26,537 nt of DNA from NCBI RefSeq assembly GCF_000485595.1, contig NW_014577154.1, positions 82,681 through 109,217 of the forward strand, read 5' to 3'. Under the pieces are notes generated by a model. That model worked only from the letters and a program-made list of their open reading frames with translations. It ran no database searches and was not told the origin of the DNA. Positions 18,460-26,537 of this stretch are shown here, piece by piece. The position numbers were made by a program, and so were the translations under genes. Within the stretch, counting starts at the first letter, position 1; the number at the start of each line of letters is the position of its first letter. Origin of the DNA: Priapulus caudatus (lineage: Eukaryota; Priapulida; Priapulimorpha; Priapulimorphida; Priapulidae).

Positions 18460-19075
18460 ATACTAGCTGGATACCCGGCGTTGCCCGGGGAAATCAGTGG
18501 CGTTACTCAGTTGGTGACCGCTTGGTTGAAAGGAAAATTATAACTCCCATGCCATCCCATGCCATCCCATGCCATCCCATCCCAAACAGTAAAAAATAAT
18601 AAGAAATCAAAAGATAAAATACATTAAAAATAAAAATAATTAATAAATTTAAAAAAAAATTCATAAATTCATAAATTAAAAATATATTAAAAATTAAAAA
18701 TAATACATACTAAAGAGGTAGGTAAAGGGAAAAAAAGAAAAAAGGGGAAAATAAGTTTCGCAGCTGGAACTAGAACCCGGAATCCCGGTGTAGGAGACGG
18801 ATGTTCTAGCGATTATGCCACTGCGCCGTTAAGGGTATAGACCATGGATTCACACGTACATGATGTTAATCTGCGTAATTGCCTTCTATTGATGAATAAT
18901 TTTTTTATCAATTATTAGCTTTTTAACTTTTTTAAATTTTTGTTTCAGCCAGAACCACTTCCCAGACGTGCTGATTCTGAAAATATCTTTGGTTTTCCTC
19001 TAAGCTGCGGAGTTCTCTATTTATGCGAGTACGGACTAATTCGGCTGAACAACTTTATATATAATTATAGATTAT
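18460..19075 (-). mobile_element. SINE-like composite repeat with tRNA-derived promoter (copy C)
   Basis: The unit runs from actagctggatacccggcgt to the TA-rich end after ggctgaacaac. It includes a ccatcccatg mini-repeat, an A-rich tract and a minus-strand tRNA-like segment. The ends resemble sequences dispersed in many animal genomes, recalled from family knowledge without a search. Copy D carries the same element at about 22058-22577, shortened in its A-rich part. Confidence 0.5.
18757..18827 (-). repeat. tRNA-derived sequence inside the SINE-like element (copy C)
   Basis: On the minus strand tggcataatcgc matches an A box at 11 of 12 positions. ggttctagttc matches a B box at 9 of 11, 43 bases later, which is tRNA-like spacing. 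ggcgcag and ctgcgaa can form five acceptor pairs. It is degenerate, so a SINE head rather than a functional tRNA. Copy D: 22267-22337. Confidence 0.6.
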
Positions 19076-19480
19076 AGCGAAAACTACGCCTAAAGCATAT
19101 ACGAAAGTGAAGTGCTAAATTTCTTTGTTTACCGTATTTACGCATTTTTGCGGACAGGGAAACCAAAGGAAACTACGACATATTTCATTTCACTAAGCAA
19201 GTACGTGTATTTAACGAGTATCGTTTCGATTAATCAGTGTTGAACGGCTGTATAATTATACTTAACTTCGTACTACATACTGCAGGGTTCGATTCATCAC
19301 GGATAGTTTGTGAGGAGAGAACTGCACGGGGATTTTTCTAAATAGTTTTTTTGTTATTAAATGAATATATAACAGACGCGTATCTGATCTGAACAGATCA
19401 GCGGGGTTGGTAGAGTTGAGATTAACGTATTTGCCCTTTCAGAGATATCAAGCGAGATATAATATGCGTACACTAATAAG

Positions 19481-19568
19481 GCTGAGAGGGTCTATGTCCC
19501 CCAGAGTACTGCCGGAACGTACCCTGGGTACGGTCCGGTATACCGGAACGTACCCTGGTACCAGAGCA
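19481..19568. repeat. Foldback element, left arm truncated at the seam
   Basis: This is the same sequence as 22974-23061. It is preceded by cactaataag at 19471-19480 and cut by the N at 19569, just before the central palindrome. Confidence 0.8.
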
Positions 19569-19569
19569 N
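19569..19569. other. Single N at the seam between copies C and D
   Basis: An ambiguous base lies exactly between the end of copy C and the start of copy D, marking a probable contig junction. Confidence 0.9.
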
Positions 19570-19715
19570 ATATATATTAACGCTTACCGATTTTACATCA
19601 AAATGACAATAGTGTCGTATACTATAAAAAGGAAGATTGTAATAGAGGGCGAGTTGACTATGAGGTCAAGAAAGAGTCTGGAAAGGTTAATCGGCGAAAC
19701 ACGAGAATCTGCTAC

Positions 19716-20376
19716 ACGTGCCTTCCCTTCGTGAGCGCGACAGGAGTTTTCCTGTGGCACGGTCCGGAAGCTCCAGTCTAGCTTGGAATTCCTCAGCGAT
19801 AAGGCAGCGGCAGGCACCGCGACGTGTGCGTTTCCAGACGGGTCGCCTCCTGCCTCCAGTAGAAGCACCTTGTTGCTGCTGACGTCAGAGAGGCGAGCAG
19901 CCAATACGCACCCAGCGCTACCCGCTCCCACTGCGGCAGGAAAAGGTTGGTTATTGATGGATGGGATGGGATGGAATGAGATGAGATGAGATGGAATGGA
20001 AAAAATGGGATAAGATGGAGTGGGATGGGTTAGGATGGGATGGGGTGGAGTGAAGTGTGATGGGATTGAATGGATAATAGGGCGAGTGAACGAATGGATT
20101 TCTGAAAAATATTATTTTTCTAAAATCGTTTTAAATTGTTGATAAGAGATGGTGTGACTGCACATGTTTATATTCAAGGAGGATGAACGCACTACAGTTC
20201 CATACTCGTCTCTGCTAGCTCAAAAAAGGTTTGTTTATCGTTAGCATCTATGTACCTATGACGTAATCGTAGCGTTCATCGGGATTCTCCTGTATGATAA
20301 ACTGTTCCACGCGCTGTGATCTCCAGTATAAAACTCCCACCACGGCTACCGTCACGGCTATGATGTTAGTCCACAT
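19716..20376 (-). pseudogene. GMC oxidoreductase exons 1-2, duplicate copy D (likely the other allele)
   Basis: Exon 1 lies at 20256-20376 and exon 2 at 19716-19930, with the same splice sites and the same predicted protein as copy C; a base change at a Gly codon is synonymous. No exon 3 follows before copy C begins. As with copy A, it is most likely an assembly duplicate of an allele rather than a decayed gene. Confidence 0.8.
19959..20070. repeat. GGGAT-type satellite (copy D)
   Basis: Counterpart of 16354-16470 with a different number and order of units. Confidence 0.85.
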
Positions 20377-20521
20377 CGTTACAATCCAACACCTAGTGCA
20401 GAAACTTACACGTGCACCTATGTAAGTTAATTCAAACAAATTCATTAAAACGTCATTGTTACACGGTCAAATAGCGTCAACAAAAACTCACAACATATCG
20501 GATCACTCCGCCGAATGTATA

Positions 20522-20528
20522 TTTTATA
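20522..20528 (-). promoter_or_regulatory. Candidate TATA box (copy D)
   Basis: The same minus-strand TATAAAA as in copy C, 146 bases upstream of the exon 1 ATG at 20376. Confidence 0.3.
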
Positions 20529-20529
20529 C

Positions 20530-21060
20530 GTATAGGATTCTTCATCCGAAACACGTTTAACGCTGTAGTCGCTTACCTTCCGATTTGCTGCGTCCCCTTT
20601 GCCACGCCCGGGTCTTTATGTTACAAACTCGGTAAAAATGACAGGTTCTGTGTGTTAGTCGGTCTCACAGTGAAGGATAATATGAGCTAGTCACTTCACT
20701 GACTTCAGGAATGCTTGAATGCCTAAACTAACTGGAACGGAAGCTAAGACGACATGAGATTCACTCGGGAGTGACGCGCCTAGAGGGGTGACTTGCCCTT
20801 ACACGTCGGCAATATAACGGTATATTATCGAAGTGCATAGACGGGATAGCCCATCTACTACGATTAGTGCACGTCCCATGATGTTTTGTGTGAAATAGAC
20901 GTCCATGACCTTTATATGCTATAGCTGGACATTGTATATTCTGAGTCTAGTTTTCTGTGCGCTTGCCTATAATTTACATTCCCGTAAATTGCCGTTGCTG
21001 TTCGGTCGTACCCGTGACCATTTGTGAACAACAGCCCTTGGCTGATTTCGATATTTACGC
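20530..21060. other. GMC 5' flank without recognised gene (copy D)
   Basis: Equivalent to 16930-17460. Only scattered substitutions distinguish it. Confidence 0.4.
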
Positions 21061-21318
21061 TATGTGCGTGTGCGTGTGTGTGTGCGCGCGCGTGCGTGCT
21101 GTTGTGTGTGATGTGGGTGTGCGCGCGCTATATGTGTGCGATCTACATGAGCGTGTCTGATGTGTGTGGTGCGTGACCGCGCGTGCACACGCGCATAACA
21201 CACAAACTCGTAGGCTCGCGCGCACACACACGTACACACACACACGCGCGCGCGCGCGCACGCACGCACACACACACACGCACGCGCGCACGCACGCACG
21301 CACGCACGCACACACACT
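21061..21318. repeat. GT/GC then CA/CG array (copy D)
   Basis: Shorter counterpart of 17461-17738. The loss is confined to the CA/CGCA half. Confidence 0.9.
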
Positions 21319-21319
21319 C

Positions 21320-22057
21320 ACAAAATTAGGCATAATCGTTGTTTGAAGATAATTGTTGTAGTCAGATATCGAGGCTATAAATGTGTTCAAATTTCATTTA
21401 GTTGTCTGGGGGAGTATACACTTACATTCTCCCTTCACGGTTCGTAAATTAGTTAAATAACAGCTGTACACCTTTTCCAAAATCCTGGATTTGCCACTGT
21501 AATATATATATAATATAGTATAGTTATTATAGTTAGTTATCATGACGGACTCGGGCTCTTATCAGAAAATTTTATATTAAACAATATTTAAAATTAAATA
21601 TTTACCCATGAATTATGCGGGGTTGTCCTCCGCTATATTTCCAGGGCTTCTAAGAGCCAACGAAATAACAATATTCATTTCGGCACATACTGTTTAATCT
21701 TTTCACTTGTAAACAAAAACCGATTTCATTCAACATCTATTAAATAAATGAACTTATTTGTATTTTAAACAGAACCTTTGCTTTACAAAGCTTTAAGCGT
21801 GAAAATACTACTAATGAGATTTGATATGTTCCAAGCGGAAAGCTCAAGAAACAACCCCTTTTGCAGTTAAAAGTTTTCATTTTCATGTTCGTGTAGCAAA
21901 AGACGCGCGTTTTTGGTGTTAAAATAAGTAATGATGTCCAATTTTGATGACCATGCAGAAATTTAGCTGCGGGATTGATCACAGTTTTGATATCAGTTAC
22001 TGAAGGAAGAAAGGAACCCACGTGCTCTCAAATATATTATTTTATTATGTACTAGCT
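21320..22057. other. AT-rich stretch without gene (copy D)
   Basis: Counterpart of 17740-18456, with a 12-base AT-rich insertion near 21565. Confidence 0.4.
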
Positions 22058-22577
22058 GGATACCCGGTGTTGCCCGGGGAAATCAGTGGCGTTACTCAGT
22101 TGGTGACCGCTTGGTTGAAAGGAAAATTATAACTCCCATGCCATCCCATGCCATCCCATCCCAAACAGTAAAAAATAATAAGAAATCAAAAAAATAAAAT
22201 AAATTAAAAATAATACATACTAAAGAGGTAGGTAAAGGGAAAAAAAGAAAAAATGGGAAAATAAGTTTCGCAGCTGGAACTAGAACCCGGAATCCCGGTG
22301 TAGGAGACGGATGTTCTAGCGATTATGCCACTGCGCCGTTAAGGGTATAGACCATGAATTCACACGTACGTGATGTTAATCTGCGTAATTGCCTTCTATT
22401 GATGAATAATTTTTTTATCAATTTTTAGCTTTTTAACTTTTTTAAATTTTTGTTTCAGCCAGAACCACTTCCCAGACGTGCTGATTCTGAAAATATCTTT
22501 GGTTTTCCTCTAGGCTGCGGAGTTCTCTATTTATGCGAGTACGGACTAATTCGGCTGAACAACTTTATATATATAGA
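22058..22577 (-). mobile_element. SINE-like composite repeat (copy D)
   Basis: Same element as 18460-19075. It has one fewer ccatcccatg unit and a shorter A-rich tract; its tRNA-like head is at 22267-22337. Confidence 0.5.
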
Positions 22578-23095
22578 TTATAGCGAAAACTACACCTAAA
22601 GCATATACGAAAGTAAAGTGCTAAATTTCTTTGTTTACCGTATTTACGCATTTTTGCGGACAGGGACCCCAAAGGAAACTACGACATATTTCATTTCACT
22701 AAGCAAGTACGTGTATTTAACGAGTATCGTTTCGATTAATCAGTGTCGAACGGCTGTATAATTATACTTAACTTCGTACTACGTACTGCAGGGTTCGATT
22801 CATCACGGATAGTTTGTGAGGAGAGAACTGCACGGGGATTTTTCTGTTATTAAATGAATATATAACAGACGCGTATCTGATCTGAACAGATCAGCGGGGT
22901 TGGTAGAGTTGAGATTAACGTATTTGCCCTTTCAGAGATATCAAGCGAGATATAATATGCGTACACTAATAAGGCTGAGAGGGTCTATGTCCCCCAGAGT
23001 ACTGCCGGAACGTACCCTGGGTACGGTCCGGTATACCGGAACGTACCTTGGTAGCAGAGCATATAAATCAACGTGATTTATATGCTCCGCTGGTA

Positions 23096-23202
23096 CTATC
23101 TAATATGCCAGACCGTACCTCGCCTACTCCACTAACGAGTCTAGGGAGTCGCCTACGCCTACTCCCTAACCCTAACCCTAACCCTAACCATATCAGATAG
23201 TT
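23096..23202. repeat. Nested insert with inverted ends and telomeric repeats
   Basis: ctatctaatatg at 23096-23107 and catatcagatag at 23189-23200 are inverted with one mismatch. Between them lie cgcctactcc-type repeats and the CCCTAA array. The insert interrupts an arm that is otherwise continuous with the other copies of the foldback element. Confidence 0.6.
23164..23189. repeat. Interstitial telomeric repeat (CCCTAA)4
   Basis: Four perfect CCCTAA units are followed by CC. This is the vertebrate-type telomere motif shared by most non-arthropod animals. Confidence 0.95.
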
Positions 23203-23259
23203 ACCAGGGTACGTTCCGGCAGTACCCTGAGGGACATAGACCCTATGAGCACTAATAAG

Positions 23260-23636
23260 CAGGAAAGCAGGAAAAGGAGAGACAAGAAAGACAGGAGATT
23301 AAGAAGACAGGAGGAATGGCAGTGAAGAAGGAAATGGGAACTTGTGAGAGCCAGGTGTGATGACAACCACAAAAGCAACAACAAATTGCACGATGTACAA
23401 TTTATCATAAAGTATATCAATAAAATTAGGATATTATTATTGGAATAGGGGTTAAATTATATTAGGTATTAAATAGGGGTTTATTTTTGGTAACATTAAT
23501 CATGAGCAATAGAGGTCGCCAGTAGCTAGTGTGACGTTTGCTTCAATTCACAAATTTCTTGTTTTTATGATGGACAGTCATCGCCAGAATTGGTTACTGT
23601 CGGTGTATCATATCAAGATCAAGACGGAGTAGTTGG
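23260..23636. other. No recognised gene; purine-rich then AT-rich
   Basis: A purine-rich stretch (23259-23345) reads as charged residues in one frame before a stop. An AATAAA lies near 23420. This could be the 3' end of a dead element; there is no family match. Confidence 0.3.
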
Positions 23637-23708
23637 GCTGAGAAGGTCTATGTCCTCCAGGGTACCGCCGGAACGTACCCTGGTACCAGAGCATATAAAT
23701 CACGTTGA
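23637..23708. repeat. Solo arm of the foldback element
   Basis: gctgagaaggtctatgtcct, then ccggaacgtaccctggtacc and agagcatataaatcacgttga match one arm of 22974-23249. No second arm follows. Confidence 0.75.
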
Positions 23709-24237
23709 ATTAAGTTTTAATAGAATAGCACAATGGAAAGGTTTCCTTAAAACTGTCGTATAATATGGCCTTTTATCACAAATAGCCTAGGTTATAGAAC
23801 TAGAGTTGTAAATTGTATGCTGCCGTCAAGCAATCACATTACATGACTTATCAACTTCTTGGTACTTTCAAATCATCTTTGAATTATGTGATCGTATGTT
23901 GTTACGCTTTGATTATCGTGTGTTTATGATTGTTAATGGCCGTTGAATGGTATACGTACTAATAAATATATCCTCACATATCCACTCTTTATTATCCTAT
24001 CAATTATTTTATAACGTGGGACGAGTATCGTATGTGGTTACTTACATGTTGCCGTGTTGACATGACCCAGTAGTGACCTAATGTTATTTGAACATATATA
24101 TAGTATGACTCGATTTTCCATAACTGTATAGTGTGTGGAACAATAAATTTGGACAGGACCTAACCGAAGTGTGCAATATTGCAACAGGGTATACTTTTTA
24201 CGGACGTAGTCAGATGCAGCTAGTAGAATCGCATGAT
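23709..24237. other. AT-rich stretch without recognised feature
   Basis: No coding signal or repeat of note is seen. An AATAAA near 24142 has no associated gene. Confidence 0.4.
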
Positions 24238-24326
24238 TGTCCGTCCGTGCGTCCGTCCGTCCGTCCGTGCGTCCGTGCGTCCGTCCGTCCGTCCGTCCGT
24301 CCGTCCGTCCGTCCGTCCGTCCGTCC
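24238..24326. repeat. (CCGT)n tetranucleotide microsatellite
   Basis: About 20 units of gtcc/gtgc repeat between gcatgatt and gacgtacggtc. Arg/Pro/Ser and Asp/Gly/Arg/Thr frames here are artefacts. Confidence 0.95.
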
Positions 24327-24404
24327 GACGTACGGTCACGATATTCGGGACGACGGGGGGGGGATCGTGAAAAGAACTCGGGATGACAAATTTGGGGGGG
24401 TCAA

Positions 24405-24583
24405 GGGTCAAAGGTCAAGATGTGTAAACGGAGGGGGAATATTTCCCCCTTAACTTAAGGTATAGGAGGTAATAAGGAATTGCGGCACAAATCTTAACGG
24501 CTCGACCTATGCTCTTAATATTCGGTGTATAGTGTGATAGGCAGGAAACCCATCACCAGTGCGAAATTGCAGGTCACAGGTCA
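24405..24583 (+). promoter_or_regulatory. Two DR1-type nuclear-receptor half-site pairs
   Basis: GGGTCA-A-AGGTCA at 24405-24417 and AGGTCA-C-AGGTCA at 24571-24583 are direct repeats with one-base spacing, the preferred site of RXR/HNF4/PPAR-type receptors. A further AGGTCA sits at 24601-24606. No gene was found nearby and the area looks repeat-derived, so regulatory activity is unproven. Confidence 0.3.
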
Positions 24584-24860
24584 AAAGGGCAGTGGGAGAA
24601 AGGTCAGATATCAGACATTTTCTGAGGACATGGCCTAATGGACAGAGTGAAAAACTTTTTTGTTTCAGCGCTGACCTACCATTTTTATCACTTTATTGAA
24701 AAGACCATGAAATGTGCTTTCCACTGACACGTGCGAAGAGTAAGTGTCTGATAACCTTTTGACCCTCAAGAGGAGGGTTAAACATGGATTCCTGAACTGC
24801 CTCAATGATGTCACAGTGTTCTCATATTTATGGCACATCCATAATCTAGAAAACCAATAA
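24584..24860. other. No recognised feature
   Basis: Moderately AT-rich sequence without a coding frame. It may be part of an unrecognised dispersed repeat. Confidence 0.35.
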
Positions 24861-25076
24861 GCTTGGATAGTCCAACGGGTACAGTTCAGGCGTCACGGCT
24901 CAAAGGTCGTTGGATCGAATCCCATCAGATTGTTTATTATTTACCTGTTTTCTGTATTTTTCTATCTTTATCCATTTAACTATTTTTTCCCAATTAACGC
25001 AAATATTTACATGATTTATTTACAACAATTTAACAGAACAAATAATTTTTACAACAATTAAATTTAAAAAAAAAAA
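24861..25076 (+). mobile_element. tRNA-derived SINE with poly(A) tail
   Basis: TAGTCCAACGGG at 24868-24879 is a perfect A box. GGATCGAATCC at 24912-24922 is a near-perfect B box, exactly 44 bases downstream as in tRNA genes. A body of about 140 AT-rich bases ends in an A-run (25065-25076). No clear target duplication is seen, partly because telomeric repeats follow the tail directly. Confidence 0.7.
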
Positions 25077-25092
25077 GGGTTAGGGTTAGGGT
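25077..25092. repeat. Interstitial telomeric repeat (GGGTTA)n after poly(A)
   Basis: gggttagggttagggt directly follows the A-run of the SINE. Its orientation is opposite to the CCCTAA array at 23164. Confidence 0.9.
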
Positions 25093-25671
25093 CACAATGC
25101 ACTATAAAACAGGAGTTTCAGGCATGCGATTTGTATCAACCAATGGGATTTGGGAGATATGCAGAATGCAGAAGGTTGCTGAAATGATGTGTACGCAAAG
25201 TTCTGCGTATCTGCATATCTGCGCCTAACAAAGGTGTCACTACGCACGACTTAAATGTTACGTTTATAACCGTAGCAACAGACCTCAGATGAGCCCAGAC
25301 ACTCTGCGGCTCTTGTTAGTGCAGTATATTGGGACAGGGTGTATTTTAGGGCGCAAAGCGTTTTGCGACAGGGTCAGGTTTTCCCGGTTCCTGAGGCACC
25401 CCCTACCCAGTTCCGAGGCTAGTGCCCCCCTCCCCGGGATGTTATAACGCCCGCCTATTTTGACGCTCAACGGACGCCGCCTACCGACAGAATGAGATAC
25501 GAGGTCCTCAACCATGCCGGACTGATCTCCCCTCTAGGAAGAAGGCGTGTTCCCCTCTAGGAGTGTGACGAATCGCTGCTTATAGGTGCTCTTAGCAAAA
25601 TTGGTTTCATTTGAAAGCAACACAAAACACCGGGTTTTTATGCACGAAAAATGTGTGACAGGTGCGCTGTC
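25093..25671. other. No recognised gene
   Basis: Mixed-composition sequence with a short direct repeat (cccctctagga at about 25531 and 25552). Possibly part of a dispersed element; no coding evidence. Confidence 0.4.
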
Positions 25672-25743
25672 GCCTATCTCATTAATTGCATATCCTATCT
25701 CATTAATTGCATATCCTATCTCATTAATTGCATATCCTATCTC
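25672..25743. repeat. 21-bp tandem repeat (cctatctcattaattgcatat)
   Basis: Slightly more than three near-perfect units at a 21-bp period. Because 21 is seven codons, a minus-strand frame repeats EIGYAIN; this is a by-product of the repeat. Confidence 0.9.
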
Positions 25744-25873
25744 GTCCGATGCCGACGCCATGGAGATTAGACGTTTACGCGATTTACGCCGCTGGATACA
25801 ATTTTAGATAAATTCAAATGTAATTTTGTGATGAATCAATATTTACTGCAGTAACAGTTTCAACATGGCCTGG

Positions 25874-26078
25874 TGTGTGCGTGCGTGCGTGGCGCGCGCG
25901 CGTGTGTGTGTGCGTGTGTGTGTGTGCGTGCGTGCGTGTGTGCGTGTGTGTGTGTGCGTGCGCGCGCGTGTGTGTGTGCGCGCGCGGTGTGTGTGTGCGT
26001 GCGTGCGTGCGTGCGTGTGTGTGTGCGTGCGTGTGTGCGTGTGCGTGCGTGCGTGTGTGCGTGTGCGTGTGTGTGTAG
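25874..26078. repeat. GT / CGTG / GCGC microsatellite
   Basis: A long alternating purine-pyrimidine array with Z-DNA potential. Frames on both strands are artefacts. Confidence 0.95.
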
Positions 26079-26254
26079 CGCATAGCACGACGACACGACA
26101 TGATGCGATGCGACACGAATCGTCTGATCTGAAGTAGAACGATATCGATTACTACGTGGCTAGTGCTTGGTATTACTGCATGCCGCCCCTGTTTCCCTTA
26201 AAATTAATTAATTAAGTCCTTTTTCAGCGTAAAAGGGACCGGCAACCCATCTAA

Positions 26255-26395
26255 AGCTAGGTTTACACTATCAACTTTCAGCTGAAAAGGTGAAGAGTTG
26301 ATCAACTTCTCAACTTTTCGACCAAAATTCGGCGGCGTAAACGTAAAAGTTGATCGCTCCACTAGTTGATGTCAACTAGTTGAGGAAAGAGAACA
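26255..26395. repeat. Cluster of inverted agttgatcaact-type motifs
   Basis: The block contains the 12-bp palindrome agttgatcaact (26297-26308), inverted repeats actagttga/tcaactagt around a 2-base loop near 26361-26380, and further caactt and gttgat motifs. It starts with ctaggtttacactatcaac. It may be the end of a DNA transposon whose other end is outside the window. Confidence 0.4.
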
Positions 26396-26537
26396 TTTCA
26401 TAATTTCTCAGCATTTTGTACAGTAGCTTACTCACCATGACCAGTAGATAAGCGTGTATCCGTGACATTCCGTGTCAATGGCAACAGGATCCCGCTCATC
26501 TTCAGGGCCGTAGGCTAAGCAAATTCCTAGGGGAGGG

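Larger units (their letters stand above)
15965..19568. repeat. Duplicated block, copy C
   Basis: It matches 19570-23061 nearly base for base, differing by scattered substitutions and small indels in low-complexity tracts. It contains GMC exons 1-2, the upstream region, a CA/GT array and a SINE-like element. It ends inside a foldback element, right at its palindrome, next to the N. Confidence 0.92.
19570..23061. repeat. Duplicated block, copy D
   Basis: Partner of 15965-19568. The alignment offset drifts from 3605 to about 3600 and lower through small indels, with no large rearrangement. Confidence 0.92.
22974..23249. mobile_element. Foldback (palindromic) element with a nested insert
   Basis: The left arm begins gctgagagggtctatgtccc. 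The right arm, read on the minus strand, begins gctcatagggtctatgtccc. The arms meet at a perfect 14-bp inverted repeat (23057-23070 and 23074-23087) with a 3-base loop. The 10-mer cactaataag occurs on both sides, at 22964-22973 and 23250-23259, and is a plausible target duplication. The right arm is interrupted at about 23096-23202 by a nested insert. No coding capacity is present, so it would be non-autonomous. Confidence 0.7.

Noticed and set aside
18757-18827. Functional tRNA gene (also 22267-22337 and 24861-24932)
   Set aside because: Acceptor and T stems pair incompletely, the internal boxes at 18757 are degenerate, and the sequences sit at the head of SINE-like repeats.
24133-24453. Arg/Pro/Ser frame
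   Set aside because: Driven by the CCGT tetranucleotide array.
23164-25092. A true chromosome end or head-to-head telomere fusion
   Set aside because: The arrays are only a few units long, 1.9 kb apart and embedded in or attached to transposable elements.

Overview
The window is animal nuclear DNA. It shows multi-exon genes with GT-AG introns, core alpha-1,6-fucosyltransferase (FUT8) and a GMC flavin oxidoreductase with an animal-type N-terminal membrane anchor. It also holds abundant microsatellites, tRNA-derived SINE-like sequences, a PIF/Harbinger DNA transposon and short TTAGGG-type telomeric arrays. The repeat load and the strong differences between near-identical copies suggest a highly heterozygous invertebrate, perhaps marine. 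The species cannot be named from the sequence.

Layout: (1) 150-497 (+) is the terminal coding exon of FUT8, followed by a GC-rich minisatellite, a 20-bp tandem repeat, a long GT/CGTG array and AT-rich DNA up to a polyadenylation signal near 4377. (2) 4400-5060 is intergenic but holds a TATA box and a possible small first exon. (3) 5065-10043 is copy A of a duplicated block. It contains a 1451-bp Harbinger insertion and the last four exons of a GMC oxidoreductase (minus strand). (4) 10114-13651 is copy B of that block, without the transposon. (5) 13652-15964 holds the single-copy middle exons of the GMC gene. (6) 15965-19568 is copy C, with GMC exons 1-2 and upstream DNA. (7) 19570-23061 is copy D of the same. 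(8) 23062-26537 has no recognisable gene. It holds a foldback element with a nested telomere-repeat insert, a tRNA-derived SINE joined to TTAGGG repeats, tetranucleotide and GT arrays, and other small repeats.

The main structural conclusion is that both large duplications abut a single N (10044 and 19569). This fits three contigs whose ends overlap but were not merged because the two alleles differ. On that reading, bases 10045-19568 alone carry one complete 11-exon, 597-residue GMC oxidoreductase gene. Copies A and D are then allelic duplicates, and the Harbinger insertion is a presence/absence polymorphism. FUT8 (+) and the GMC gene (-) converge tail to tail. No operon, CRISPR, rRNA or prokaryotic feature is present. 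I found no previously undescribed system; the most informative features are the seams, the transposon filled/empty site pair and the telomere-repeat-bearing elements.
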